Assembly (NCBI GenBank): GCA_038277395.1
Contig: CM076195.1
Location: forward strand, 21,414,327 to 21,478,326
Length of the DNA stretch: 64,000 nt
Direction: 5' to 3'
DNA from: Dryocosmus kuriphilus
Lineage: Eukaryota > Arthropoda > Insecta > Hymenoptera > Cynipidae
Shown here: positions 20,991 through 33,080 of the stretch, piece by piece
Position numbering within the stretch: the stretch's first letter is position 1
Layout: every line of letters begins with the position of its first letter
Program-made: the position numbers and the translations under genes
Notes under the pieces: generated by a model
Database searches by the model: none
Told to the model about the DNA's origin: nothing
Seen by the model: the letters and a program-made list of their open reading frames with translations, nothing else

Positions 20991-21162
20991 AAGACTTACA
21001 CTAGTAGGTCTTTGACTTTATCAACAAATTTACTATTGATACTTTCCGCAAGTATATGTCACTCGTCTCCAGCTATCTCTTTGGTTCTTCATTAACTAAT
21101 TCCTTAGCAAATTTCTCTTTGATGTTTGTTCACAGGAATCTGACGTCATATTTGGTGTCCCA
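20991..21162 (+). repeat. Repeat segment ending at the RLE LINE junction
   Basis: Contains CACTCGTCTCCAGCTATCTC and ends TGACGTCATATTTGGTGTC. The same segment occurs inverted near 32,520-32,690 and direct near 59,870-60,005. In the other two places sequence after GGTGT continues differently, so the RLE LINE fragment joined here. Confidence 0.75.
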
Positions 21163-22890
21163 TTTTGTTCTTGTGTGAGGACGTTGTTCTCCTCACAGTG
21201 TTTATAGATGCCTTTGGATATAATAGCCGTGAGACACTTGTAGAGTGTGGAAAGGCAGGCAATTGGTCGATAGTCTTTAGGACTATTAGGATCTGGTTTT
21301 TTGGTATCGTATACGTGACTCCCTCTGTCATCAAGGAAGGCATAAGTTCCGGACTGTCTAGAATGGCCTGGAGAGCGCCTGCAAGGGCGCGGTGCAAAGC
21401 TACCAGATACTTGTACTAGAAACTGTGCACCCCGTCCGGACAAGCCGCCTTCCAGTTCTTTGCCTTCTATAGGATGCGAGTTACCTTAGAAGCTGTGATA
21501 GATAGATGATCCATCGCAGGCAGTTCTGAAACTCTGTCCTTCTCGAGGTCAAGCCACGGCGTGTCCAGATCACTTGACACATGATTACCCCAGATACCTG
21601 ACCAATATCCAGCCATCTCCTCAGCACTCGGGGGTTCACTGGCATTATTGATTTCCCCATCAGAAAGTTTACAGTAAAATTTCTTTTCATTCTGTAGGAA
21701 GGTCTTGTTGGCATAGCCTCTCGCGGTAGACCGCTTGAAGCGTCGCAGACGCGCTGACGGGACCATGAGTCTTTGTCTAAAATAGTCAATTACTTCGTCT
21801 AGATCTTCAGATGTTCTTGGATTGATGTTAAGTGGACGAAGAATTTCCTCCACGTAGCGAGTCAGCTTCTGTGCTCGATTGCGCTTTCGAAATTGGTACA
21901 AACGAACAAGTTTAGACCTAATCTTTCTGACTTCGTTTTGAAGCCTAAACTTCCACGGAGGATCTGACTTACTCCTGGGGAAGTAAGTGTTATTTCCCCT
22001 AGGCTTCATTTTGATGTTCAACTTCCTGGCACACGCGACGGCAGCGTAATATGCAACAGTCTGCAACTGCTCTAAGCTCATGTCTTGACGCAGGAACAGA
22101 GGCAATATGTGGTTGTTTAAGCTGCCAGTTAACCGGAGAAGGTCGCTGTTAAACCTAAATTTTGGAAGAGCACCCCTTTGGGATGGTTCCTGTTCCGTCA
22201 AACTCTATAATGGCTTCAGTGAAGTACCCTAAAAGGCGCAAGGTCTCTGAATTAAGCTCTTCAATCGAGTCCGCAAGGGCTTGCTCCGCCGGATGAAGCC
22301 CTAAAGACTGACGACTATGTGACAGTCTTCGTTCCACATCCCCCGGGTCAACTTCCTGGCCATTTGTAGCGTCTTGTATTTCAGGCAGAATCTCCCGCTC
22401 GACCGCCTCCATGGGGCTCATTTCGGGGAGCGCAAGTTGCTGTTGCACTCGCCTCTTGATTTTTTCAATTTCGACCACGGAAAGGGGCTTACGCTGCTCA
22501 ATTGAGCGGAATTGGTCAGCTAGATGTTGGGGTGTCACCCTCGAAGCCAAATCCGGATGAAGGCCTATGAAGAGACGATGCTGCTCATACGTCACACACC
22601 CCCCCCCCCCGGGCGAAAAAAGCTTCAAAGTGACATCTGACCACATCCTTATTCATGGGTTTCCATGATATCCGCTTTCTGGTCTGTGTACCCACCTGTT
22701 GTTATTGGAGTGCGGTTTCAACCTCAGATCTTATTCAACTGATGGTTCTTCTGTGCAGGAGATTCTCCTGAGTTATCAAAAGTGTTCTCCGACTAAGGTC
22801 ATCTCTTGTTACTGTCGGTAATTCCGGAAATCTCGCCACAAATTTTCGGCGAAAGGCTATCCCGTCCTATGAAGCAGTGGTCGCACCTAA
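21163..22890 (-). pseudogene. 5' half of an RLE-type (R2-superfamily) LINE, copy A
   Basis: Minus-strand frames 22,155-22,646, 21,467-22,201 and 21,096-21,443 cover the N-terminal region and the start of RT. Seen: DQFRSIEQRKPLSVVEIEKI, LRRFKRSTARGYANKTFLQN, then the RT entry motif DYRPIACLSTLYKCLTAIIS and NNVLTQEQ. The match to the fuller copy at 63,392-64,000 stops at TTTTGTTCTTGTGTGAGG (21,163), so palm, thumb, zinc knuckle and endonuclease are all absent. The N-terminal part runs past a run of C (22,601-22,611) and ends near 22,890. Several frameshifts. Confidence 0.8.
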
Positions 22891-22899
22891 CTCATTTTC

Positions 22900-23140
22900 C
22901 AATTATCATTATTCTTATTATTATTAATGTTATTATTATTATTTTGGGTGGCTACCTATAGAATTTTCTAGAAGCGTGTCCAAACAATGTATTTGTATAT
23001 ATCCTCAACTGATGTACGTACTATCTTAGTTTATTAATATATCTCCCTCTTTATCTTAAAGCTGCAGAAGGTGCTATGTACATCATAAATACTTCAAGTC
23101 ATCACAGGAGTACAATGTCAGCAAGCCTCCGTACTTAGAT
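22900..23140 (+). repeat. Inverted-repeat arm, inner part (copy A)
   Basis: GGGTGGCTACCTATAGAATT to CTGCAGAAGGTGCTATGTAC; inverted match at 31,670-31,830. Confidence 0.75.
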
Positions 23141-23580
23141 ACTGATTGAATGACATTTTAGCACAGACACGAACAATCATCATCGCCTGCTGGTAAATGA
23201 GTTCTTTTTACGGACATTTACCATGAACATGAACTATCATCGTCTGTCGGTTACTGTCTAATTTTACAGTCATTCAGCACGGACATGAACAATTATCGAC
23301 TTCCGATGACTGATTAATTTTGCAAACATTTAGCCTGGAACAGAACCCTTCCGCCGAACTGTGGTTTTACAAGCATTTATGTTGGAACAGAACTCTGCCC
23401 CTGCAACCTATATCTCAGCAACCCGCCGTAATTGATTACTGACTGAAATTCATTTTAGCACAGACACAAACCATCATTACCTGTCGGTCACTGATTAGTT
23501 TTCCTGACACACATTTAGCATGGACACAAACCATCGGTAAATGACTGGCTTTACGTTCGTCAAATTCAGACATAATCTCA
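23140..23580 (+). repeat. Short subrepeat array, about 60-70 bp period (copy A, first block)
   Basis: Degenerate units of the form TTTAGCACGGACACAAACC-ATCATCGCCTGTCGG-TTACTGATTAATTTT. Inverted counterpart at 31,220-31,660, further array at 25,870-26,560. Confidence 0.75.
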
Positions 23581-23960
23581 TAGCAGTGACGCTTCAAGGA
23601 CTCTTCGAACTATGAAACTTGTCGATGCATGTTGGCAATTGTCGATAACTAGGGAATCGCCGATACGATCAACCTGGAAGCTTCTAGAAAAATTCTCTAT
23701 GGAAACTTCTTTCGCAGTACTTTCGAGTCCTCAATGTGTCACTTGATGTCAAATAAAACTACTTATAGTTCTGTTATCTCATTTCTGGTGTGGTGAAATT
23801 AGCCGACTTTATTAGTAAGAGTTTCTCAGCCATTTCTAATTTTTATTTTTTTTCTTGAGCGATATGAATAACACACAGTCAACAATAATCAATCTCCTTC
23901 CTTGGATTTTCAGCCCAACATTTGCTTTTAAAAAACTCGTTAAATTATTTACACACACAA
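23580..23960 (+). repeat. Inverted-repeat arm, outer part (copy A)
   Basis: GATGCATGTTGGCAATTGTC through GGTGTGGTGAAATTAGCC to CTTTTAAAAAACTCGTTAAA; inverted match at 30,825-31,190. Confidence 0.75.
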
Positions 23961-24089
23961 ACACACACGCACACATACGCAGTGAAATACAGAATTTAAC
24001 CTGAAACAGAAACCTTTCATCAAACTGACGTTTTTAGAAACATTTATCCTGCTGCTCGGCAACCCACCTTACTTGGTTGAATTCAGACA

Positions 24090-24860
24090 CTTACCACCAT
24101 CGTCGCCTCATCCCTAAATTACTGATTATTGCCTGAAGCTCGACCACACTCCTTACTTTTGAAAATTTCTTTAGTGTATCATTTGGATTAGTTTGAGAAA
24201 CTGTTTTGTAAGAATTAACATTTTGCCCGTTTTTACGCATCTCTTAAAGTTCTCGATATATTCGCAAATTTTGGAATTTTTTTTTTTGGTGTATCATTTA
24301 GATCTGCCCGAAAACATCCCCTTTTCTAAATAAATTTTTATCATTTCCTTTAGCGTTTTCGAGTATTGCAAAGTTTTAGTTAAATGAATTGGGTTTTTAG
24401 CATCATACTCTGTTGTGTTAAAGATTATTTCAAAGTTTCTTACAGTAGGTTATAAAATTTATGTAGCTGATCTATTTGCTAGATTGACTGCGGTTACTTG
24501 AAGCAGAAATAATGTCTTTAAATAATTTCAATCGTTAATGAAATAAGCGGAGCTAGCGTCACTAAATAATATTTTTATTAGCTGACTTTTAACACATAAA
24601 AAGCTCGTTTATTATTTCGAACAGTAGATATAACACACGTAATATACGTGATTGTAAATTTTACCTCGTAATTTATAAAAAATGATAAAGTAGACCCAGC
24701 ATGGTACTAAGTATGCCATGTCTTTCTGTTACTCTATAATATATAATTCTTTTAATGAGTTAAATTCAATGCGATTCCTTAAACATTATAAGTTCTACTC
24801 ATTTTCATTTCTTTTACCCGAACTCATACTGCTTATTATTATTATTAAAATGTAATAGAT
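24090..24860 (-). repeat. Dispersed AT-rich repeat, inverted copy (unit A)
   Basis: Reverse-complement match to 20,260-20,990, including CCTCATCCCTAAATTACTGA and AAAACATCCCCTTTTCTAAA. Confidence 0.8.
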
Positions 24861-25009
24861 TTAAGACTTGTAATAATATAATCATGACAATAATGAAGAA
24901 TGCATTCTGCCTTACACATTTCACACTCTGAGCATCGAGGGACTTTGAAACTCGTCGAGTTCTCGGGAATCCCCTTCCAAACCAACACAAGCTCTCAAAT
25001 TTGGAATTT
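24861..25009. other. Spacer between two inverted copies of unit A
   Basis: GAGGGACTTTGAAACTCGTC and flanks; about 95 bp of this is deleted in copy B (after 41,860). Confidence 0.6.
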
Positions 25010-25610
25010 TTAAGGTGTATCGTTTAGATCTGCCCGAAAACATCCCCTTTTCTAAATACATTTTTGTCATATCTTTTACCGTTTTCGAGTATTGCAAGGT
25101 TTTAGTTAAATGAATTTGATTTTTAGCATTATACTCTTTTGTGTTAAAGATTAGTTAAAAAGTTTTTTACGATGGATTATAAAATTTTTGTATTTGATTT
25201 GTTTGGTAGATTGACATCGGTTGCTGGAAACAGAAATAATGTCTTTAAATAATTTAAATCGTTAATGAAATAAGGGAGGACAGCGTTATTAAATAATATT
25301 TCTATTAGCTGATTTTTAACAGCTTAAAAGCTCGTTTATTATTACCAACAGTAGATTTAACACATGTAATATACGTGATTGTAAATTTTATCTCGTTCAT
25401 TTATAAAAACTGATAAAAAAGACCCAGCATGATACTAAGTATGCAATGTGCTTCTATTATTCTATAATATATAGTTCTTTTAACAAGTCAAATTCAATGT
25501 GATTTTTTAAACATTATAACTACTACTCATCTTCATTTCTTTTACCCGAACTATTTTTGCTTATTATTAAAACATAAGAGGTCTATCACTTGTAATAATA
25601 TAATCATGAC
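25010..25610 (-). repeat. Dispersed AT-rich repeat, second inverted copy
   Basis: Again AAAACATCCCCTTTTCTAAA, GTTTTAGTTAAATGAATTTG and GACCCAGCATGATACTAAGT; a tandem, more diverged neighbour of the previous copy. Confidence 0.8.
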
Positions 25611-25869
25611 AATAATGAAGAATGCATTCTGCTCTAAACGTATCACGCTTTAGAATCGAGGGACTTTGAAACATTGCGATGAGTAGAAACTTTCGATATT
25701 GTCTAAATTAGCTTTTTCAACGAAGGATTTTCCGCTGAATTTTACACGCGCTCTAACATCGAGGGACTTTGGACCATTACGATGGTTAGAAACTTTCGAT
25801 ATTGCTTAAAAACTCGTTAAATTATTCACACACACACACACGCTTACAAACACACACACACGCGCGCGC
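25611..25869. repeat. Spacer with (CA)n and CGCG-rich microsatellite
   Basis: Two GAGGGACTTTG(G/A)A blocks followed by a CACACACA run and ACGCGCGCGCACGCG. Confidence 0.8.
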
Positions 25870-26560
25870 ACGCGTATTGAGGTACAGACATTTAACCTGA
25901 AACAGAACCCTTCCACCAAACTTCCGTTTTTACAAACATTTAGCCAGCAGTTCGGCAACCCGCCTTACTTGACAGAATTCAGACACTCACCTCCACTGCC
26001 CAATTCCAACATTACCGATTATTGCCGGCAGCTTGACAACCCGCCTTACTTGGTTTCATTTTAGCACGGACACAAACCCTCACCACCCGTCGATTACTGA
26101 CTAATTTTACACATATTTAGCGTAGACACGAACCATCATCGCCTGTCGGTAAATGTTTGGTTTTTATCTCGGCAACCCTCTGTACTAGCACGGACACAAA
26201 CCGTCATCACACTGATTAACTTAACGAACATTTAGCAAGGACAGTGGACACGAACCCTAAATTACTGACTAACGGCAAAGGACTCGATTCACCTGTATCA
26301 GATTTCTACCTTACCGACTGACGGTAACCACCTGCCCCATATTCCTACCTTGTCTACTGATGGCAACTACCTAACACAGATTCCTACCTTCCGACTGATG
26401 GTAACAAGCTGCTATGTTTCTATCTGATCCAGATTTCGAATGATATTACCGGCTATTGTTGGCGTCATCTTTCGTCGTATCATTTAGCCTGGAACGGAAC
26501 CCTACCTTACTGACTGCGGGTAATACCGTCTGTAGATAACTTAGCATGGACACGAACCAC
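25870..26560 (+). repeat. Short subrepeat array, second block (copy A)
   Basis: Degenerate units with GGACACAAACC, CATCATCGCCTGTCGG and TTACTGACTAATTTTAC, then a related block of CTACCTT-ACTGATGGTAAC units (26,290-26,410). Confidence 0.75.
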
Positions 26561-26750
26561 TGAGGGAGTAGTGGCGACTCACGGCGTCAGTACGTGGGCA
26601 CACGGATTGTCATTGTGACCCAGAACTTTCCTAGCTATACTAGTGTTCAGTTTTTTCTAGTCTTTGTTCAAGTTAAGAATTTTTACTTTCTAGACGATCA
26701 CACTTCTCTTTGCACTGCATTAGGTCTTTCAGTATCTTATTACTCGACTG
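26560..26750. other. Unassigned, no feature seen
   Basis: Unique-looking 190 bp between the subrepeat array and the phased A/T tract region. Confidence 0.3.
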
Positions 26751-28200
26751 ACCTTAAAGTATTTTAATAGATTAAAAAAAATTTAATATTTTAAAATATC
26801 TCAAAGGTATTTAAAATATTTAAAGTTTTTCAAGAGACTTAAAACGATTTGCAAGAATTTAGATGGATTTCTAAAAGTTTTAAAATCTTCCAATAGACTT
26901 TAAAGGATTTTTTAAATGTGAAATGATTTCAAGCGATATTTAGTAATTTCGAGACATGTTAAATGATTCTTATTTTGAAGTAATCTGCAAAAGAGTTTAA
27001 ACTATTTTAATAGACTTTGAAATATTTAAAAGAATTTTAAAGTATTTCAAGGAATTTTAGGTGATATTAAACAATTTCAAGAGATATTAGGAGAATTAAG
27101 GGGACTTTAAATGATTTTGAAGAACTTCAAAGCGATTTTAATGGCTTTTAAGAGCTTTAAAAGATTTTAAGTAATTTTGAAGAATCTTAAAAATTTTTAA
27201 AGTGTTTTAGGATTTCCAAGAGATTGCAAGTCATTTTGAATGCATTTGAAGAATTTCAAGAAACTTCAAAGAAACTTTGAAGGATTTTAAGATGTTTCAG
27301 TGATTTTTGGAAAACTTGAAGCAATTTTAAGACATTAAAAACGGGTTTAAAGGGATTCAAGTATTTTAAAATAATTTTTAAGAATTTAAAGGGATTTTAA
27401 AAAGATTGTAAAATACTTTAATAGTTTTTAAGAGATTTTTATAAATCTCAAAGAATTTCAAGATATTTCGAGTGTTTATGAAGGACGAAAAAAAATTTCT
27501 GGTTATTTACAAAAGATTTCAAAGCATTATAATAGATTTCAAAATATTCTGAAACATTTCGAAAATTTAAAAAAAATTTGAAACCATTTCAGCTGATTTA
27601 AGGAATTCTAAGGGATTTTAAAGGATCTAAAAGTATTTCAAGAGAACTAAAACGATTTTGAAAAATTTCAAAGCGACTTTAAGGGATTTTAGAAGATCTA
27701 AAATGAATTTTAAGTAATTTAAATGAATTTAAAGTAATTCAAAAAAGTTTTAGGATTTCCAAGAGATTTCAAGTAATTTTTAACGAATTTGAGGAATTCC
27801 AAGGGATGTCAAAGAAAGTTTAAAGAATTTGAAGGGATTTTGTTATTTTTTGGTAATTTTGAAAGATTTTAAGGCATTACCAAAATATTTTAAAGTAGTT
27901 GAAGCGATTTGAAATGATTTTAAAGAATTTGAAATGATTTTCAAAATATTTTAATAAATTTCAAATACCTTTTAAAAATTCGAAAGTATTTTAAGCGATT
28001 TCAAGTGATTTTAAGCAATTTCAAGGGATTTTAAGTTACGTTAAAGTATTTCAAGAGACTTAAAATGATTTTAAAGAATTTAAGGGGTTTTAAACGATTT
28101 AAAAGTATTTTAGTAGCTTTTAAAATATTTTTTAAAGTTTCAAAAGATTTGAAGAAATTTTAAATGATTTTTTGACATTTTTAAGAGATTTTAGCGCACC
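26750..28200. repeat. Phased A/T-tract low-complexity DNA (copy A)
   Basis: About 1.45 kb of degenerate GATTTTAAAG-AATTTCAAGG words repeating every 10 to 20 bp. No coding frame. The regular short A and T runs suggest intrinsically bent DNA; this is inference. Confidence 0.85.
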
Positions 28201-28850
28201 TAAGAAATGAATTTACAATAAAAAATTGATTTTCGACAAAATAACTTAATTTTTAACTAAAAGAAGGCCAGTTCTTAACAAAATAGTCACATTTTCATCC
28301 AAAAAAGGTGAATTTTAAAACGAAAATGTTAGAGTTGAATTCATATAAATAACAATTTATATAATTCTATAGTGTTATCTAAATTTTTATTTATATGAAT
28401 TCAAATAAATAACCCAAGCTTTATGTACTGTGAAATAAGTGGTCTGCAATAAACAGTCTTTTATATTTTCATTAATTTTTGCATTCATTCTTTGCATATT
28501 TCAACATTATTTATTCATTTTTAATTTTCATGTAATACTTTCTCTGTAATGCTTTTCCTCTAATTATTTTCCTGTAATCGCGAAAAAATTACAAGGAATT
28601 CATTACAGAAAAATCATTATAGGCTTTCACTGACTTTCCTATCAGAATTTTCCGTAAGGGTAATTCCAATAAGTTATACAATAACCGAAGGGTAAATAAC
28701 TTGACCTTATATGCTTTCGTTATACCTACTTATATGGAAACTTTGCAAAACGTTTGGTGTCTTAAAATGCTTATCTCAACATTACAAAATTTACTTTTTA
28801 CAATTTTATTTTAATTGTAAAAAATACATAAATTTAACTCTATGCATTAA
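28200..28850. repeat. AT-rich block with an 18-bp hairpin
   Basis: Begins with degenerate AATTTTTAACxAAA units, then TTGAATTCATATAAATAA (28,335-28,352) and its exact reverse complement (28,387-28,404) with a 34-bp spacer. The rest has GTAAT-containing short repeats (28,520-28,620). Confidence 0.6.
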
Positions 28851-29460
28851 TTTTGAAAGCGAAAAATATTAATAATTCAATAAGTATTCCAAAATTTTAT
28901 TGGAATATGGTACACATTCACTTTTATAAAAAAATTCTAGTAAATATTTGGCCATTTTTTAAATTGTGCGACATTGCTGCACCATGTTTCACCAGGAATG
29001 AAATTATAATAATATCTGCATTAGTTACTAAAAAGCTATAAGAACTTAACTTTCAAAAGATATAAAAAATAAAAAAGGTCAGAAATTCATGTAGTTGTTT
29101 CTTAGAAAATCCCACACATTTTTTAAATAAAACTCCTTTCACAACACCTTCGAAGCAAAAATTTATAATATTTGTATTAAATGATAAGTATCAGATCTTT
29201 TCTATTCAAAGCAAATAATGGAGAATTAATTGTATTAATTGTGGATGTTTAATTAAAGCTGATTAAAGTCAGTCCCTGTACTACTCACGCTTGAGGATTG
29301 ACAAAAAATCCTCTTCTTCGCAAACAAAAAATATGAAAGTCGTTGCCTTATCAACTTTTCTTATAAATTATTTATTTATTGTGTATATATATACATATAC
29401 AAATTAAATATAAAAATGTTAATTGTTAATAGTATTTCCTTAAAAATGTCACGAGAAAGC
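28851..29460. other. Unassigned AT-rich DNA, no feature seen
   Basis: A 62-codon frame at 28,853-29,041 is kept in copy B (45,711-45,899), but duplicated DNA this similar would keep such a frame by chance. Nothing recognised. Confidence 0.4.
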
Positions 29461-29463
29461 CCA

Positions 29464-29493
<30 letters not shown>
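29461..29493. repeat. Run of about 30 G (copy A)
   Basis: Nearly pure G tract in AT-rich surroundings, flanked by GAGAAAGCCCA and AGCGATAGTATACTG; potential G-quadruplex. Confidence 0.95.
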
Positions 29494-29494
<1 letters not shown>

Positions 29495-30099
29495 GCGATA
29501 GTATACTGTCCCAAATACCTGAAAATAAAAATTCGAAAATAAAAATTCTGATCGAAATGTTATATATAAGACTGTTTTCCACACCACCCAAGAGGTCGAG
29601 ACTTGGCGCATTTTTTTTAGACACAGTAGGTCTAATCTGTTGGAAATTATAGATGAAAATAAATCGCGTATAATAAAAAGGTGTAAGAAATAAACACTTA
29701 TTTGTGAAGGTAAATAAGATACAGTATATTTTGGATAAACTGCATAAAAGGGGAACTGAATAAGGAAACTGTTATCTTAACTAGCTTGCTGAAAATTTTT
29801 ACTTTGAAACTTATAGTCTTTACTTTTGGCTGCGACCACTTTAAACCTTACAGTCTGTACTTTAGGGTGGGACCCGATGGAAGGTCACGACGTCCTTAGA
29901 ATAGTGCGCGACCTACTCTCAGTTCACGCACTTTCGGATATCGCAAGAATCGTTGCAATTCCAACATAATACATGGTGTTAATTGGATGGAATTGGAACT
30001 TGTGTTTTTGAAATTAATTCCAAAAATCTTATTTCGAAAAAACCGCGTAAAACATTCACCCCCAAGGATGGGTCTGAGAGAGAAATGCAAGAGCAAAAG

Positions 30100-30101
<2 letters not shown>
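29494..30101. other. Unassigned, no feature seen
   Basis: About 600 bp without recognisable genes; contains two short frames only. Confidence 0.4.

Positions 30102-30180
<79 letters not shown>
30102..30180. repeat. (TA)n microsatellite
   Basis: About 39 TA units; only a short remnant remains in copy B (48,299-48,316). Confidence 0.97.
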
Positions 30181-30214
30181 GATATAAATTGAAAATTGAA
30201 ATATATATAAGGGT

Positions 30215-30790
30215 GTTTTTTTTAACTTGACAAATCGAAATATCTCAAAAAATACGCATTCTACGGAAAAAATGTTCTTAATAAAAACTTTTTATTTTCA
30301 AGGAGGAAAAGCGGTTTTGCAAAAATTTACCCCACCCCGCCCCCTAAGGGGGAAGGGGTGAGGGTAACTTCGTAATTTCAAATGGGAACCCCAATTTTTT
30401 ATCACAGATTCAGATTCTCCTTTATGAAATACGTAAGTTTTATTCGAAAAATTTTTTTCGATTCGCGATAGATGGCGCTGAAATTGCGAAAAATGAAATT
30501 GCTTTTTTTAACTTGACAAATCAAAATATCTCAAAAAATACGCATCCTACGAAAAAAATGTTCTTAATAAAAACTTTTTATTTTCGAGGGGGAAAAGCGG
30601 TTTCGCAAAAATTTACCCCACCCCACCCCCTAAGGGGTCAGGGGTGGGGGTAAATTCGTAATTTCAAATGGGAACCCCAATTCTTTATCACAGATTCAGA
30701 TTCTCATTTATGAAATTCGTAAGTTTTATTTGAAATTTTTTTTTCGATTCGCAATAGATGGCGCTGCAATTGCAAAAAATGTAATTGTTG
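30215..30790 (+). repeat. 286-bp direct tandem repeat, two units (copy A)
   Basis: Each unit runs from TTTTAACTTGACAAATC through AAAAGCGGTTTxGCAAAAATTTACCCCACCCC and ATTTCAAATGGGAACCCCAA to GATAGATGGCGCTG. Second unit starts near 30,507. No coding capacity; I recall similar sequence being widespread in arthropod genomes. Confidence 0.85.
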
Positions 30791-30824
30791 AGTTTGTGTG
30801 TGTGTGTGTGTGTGTGTAACTAAT

Positions 30825-31190
30825 TTAACGAGTTTTTTAAAAGCAAAGGTTATGCTGAAAGTCCAAGCAAGGAAATTGATTATTGACTATGTCCTATTCA
30901 TATCACCCAAGGAAAAAAATAAAGATTAAAAATGACTGAGAAATTCTTACTAATAAAGTCGGCTAATTTCACCACACCAAAAATGAGATAACAGCACTAA
31001 TAGTAGTTTTTTTTAACATCAGGGGACGAATTGAGGACTTGAAAGTGCTGCGAAGAAAGTTTCCATAGAGAATGCTTCTAGAAGCTTCCAGGTAGATTGT
31101 ATCGGCGATTCCCGACTTCTCGACAATTGCCAACATGCATCGACAAATTTCATAGTTCAAAGAGTCCTTGAAGCGTCACTGCTAGGAGAT
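30825..31190 (-). repeat. Inverted-repeat arm, outer part (right side, copy A)
   Basis: Reverse complement of 23,580-23,960, preceded by a short (TG)n at 30,797-30,817. Confidence 0.75.
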
Positions 31191-31199
31191 TATGTAGGA

Positions 31200-31660
31200 A
31201 TTTGACGAAGGTGAAACCAGTCATTTACCGATGGTTTGTGTCCATGCTAAAAGTGTGTCAGCAAAATTAATCAGTGACCGACAGGTGATGATGGTTTGTG
31301 TCCGTGCTAAAATTAAATTCAGTCAGTAATCAATTACGGCGGGTTGCTGAGATATAGGTTGCAGGGGCAGAGTTTTGTTCCAATATAAATGTTTATACAA
31401 CCACAGTTCGGCAGAAGATTTCTGTTCCAGGCTAAATGTCTGCAAAATTAATCATCCATCGAAAGTCGATGATTGTTCGTGTCCGAGCTGAATGACTGTA
31501 AAGTTAGACAGTAACCGACAGGCGATGATGGTTCATGTCCATGCTAAATGTCTGTAAAGAAAGTCACTACCAGCAGGCGATGATGATTGTTTGTGTCTGT
31601 GCTAAAACGTCATTCAATCAGTAACTAAGTACGGCGGGTTGCTGACATTGGACTTCTGTG
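31200..31660 (-). repeat. Short subrepeat array, third block (copy A)
   Basis: Reverse complement of the 23,140-23,580 array: GGTTTGTGTCCGTGCTAAA, CCGACAGGTGATGATGG units. Confidence 0.8.
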
Positions 31661-31850
31661 ACGACTTCGGGTATTTATTGTGTACATAGAACCTTCTGCA
31701 GCTTTAAGATAAAGAGGGAGATATATTAATAAACAAAGATAGTACGTCCATTAGTTGAGGATATATGGTATACAAATACATTGTTTCGACATGTTTCTAG
31801 AAAATTCTATAGGTAGCCACCCAAAATAATAATAGTGGTAATAATAATGA
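31660..31850 (-). repeat. Inverted-repeat arm, inner part (right side, copy A)
   Basis: Reverse complement of 22,900-23,140, ending CTATAGGTAGCCACCC. Confidence 0.75.
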
Positions 31851-32020
31851 TCCCAAATCATACAAAACATTGCAATATCAGAATGCATTTTATTGAAGGT
31901 GCGTTTCTCTCTTAATTTTAAATACGTAATATAGTATCAGCATTCTCAAAGCTTGAGATAAAAGGTTACATGCATTTTATTAACAGGCTTCCTACATGCT
32001 CTTCTTTAAGCGCCTCAATC

Positions 32021-32051
<31 letters not shown>

Positions 32052-33080
32052 CATATTCTTAGAAATAGCAATTTATCTATTATGATTTGAGATTTAGCAT
32101 ACAAATAAAAACAGAAGTCTCTCTGTTCCTCTTAGGTTGCAGTTATGTCGTCTAAAAAATACTTTACTTAATTGTTGAAAAATTGTAAGTTCAATAAATA
32201 AAGTAAGACTTGCGTTTTTCCGAACTCTTTCAAAATATTACATCATATCCCCAAAATGCTATAACGTCATTTGAGAGATCATTAATACTATACGTAAACA
32301 ATTAATTCTCAATTTTACAGAAACTTTGCAAAGTTAATAGTGTGATCCTTGGGAAAAGGGTTAATATACATACTAAATAGAAAATAATTAGAAAAGTAAT
32401 TGTACAGCTCAGAATATACAAAAAAATAGCTTAAAGACATTTCTGTGTATTTGCGAGATCCCCCACAGTGTGGTTTTAGATAATAAAATAAGTGTATCAT
32501 GTTTAACCTACACTTGGTGTCATACAAAATATGACGTCAGCTTCCTGTCAACAAATATCGAAGAGAAATTCGCTAAGGAATTAGTTAATGAAAAGCAAAG
32601 AGATAGCTGGAGACGAGTGACGCATACTTACGGAAAGTATAAACAGTAAATTTGTTGGTAAAGTCAAACCCCTACGAATGTAAATCTTACGTATTGCAAA
32701 ATTCTTCCAAAAATGTTACGGCTTATCCCCTAAAATGCTATGACATAGATTTAAAGTGTTTTATGTAATGCATTTCTCAGTAATAATAGAAGAGTGAACC
32801 TATTTTACAAATCTGAATGATTGAAAGTGTGCCTAAGCAACTGATTCAATATTCATATCTGGATGCATGAAATTTCTCAAAACTTGTTTATATTTACTGA
32901 GGAGGCAGAGGAGGTTGTAGTTGAATAAAGTACTCAAAATTTGCAGTCAGTGATTACAAGCCTCAGACGATCATTTATAGAAAACTTTAAAACCAAAATG
33001 AGTCTCTTACAATCTTTCTTTTATGATAACCAAAATGAGTTCAGTTAAAAGAAATTAAGATGAATTAAATATATCATAAA
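31851..33080. repeat. Arm sequence with CT microsatellite (copy A)
   Basis: Holds (CT)n at 32,018-32,052, then TCTGTTCCTCTTAGGTTGCA and, at 32,518-32,690, the inverted copy of the GACGTCA segment of 20,991-21,150. Its reverse complement is the right palindrome arm at 59,400-60,705. No gene. Confidence 0.75.

Noticed and set aside
28853..29041. Conserved 62-codon gene shared with 45,711-45,899
   Set aside because: Both lie in duplicated DNA of high overall identity, so keeping the frame is not evidence of selection, and no domain is seen.
29376..29652. Pro-rich or Gly-rich frames
   Set aside because: They read through the G run on either strand; the rest has no coding features.
29983..30192. 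Frame ending in YIYIYI
   Set aside because: Produced by the TA microsatellite.
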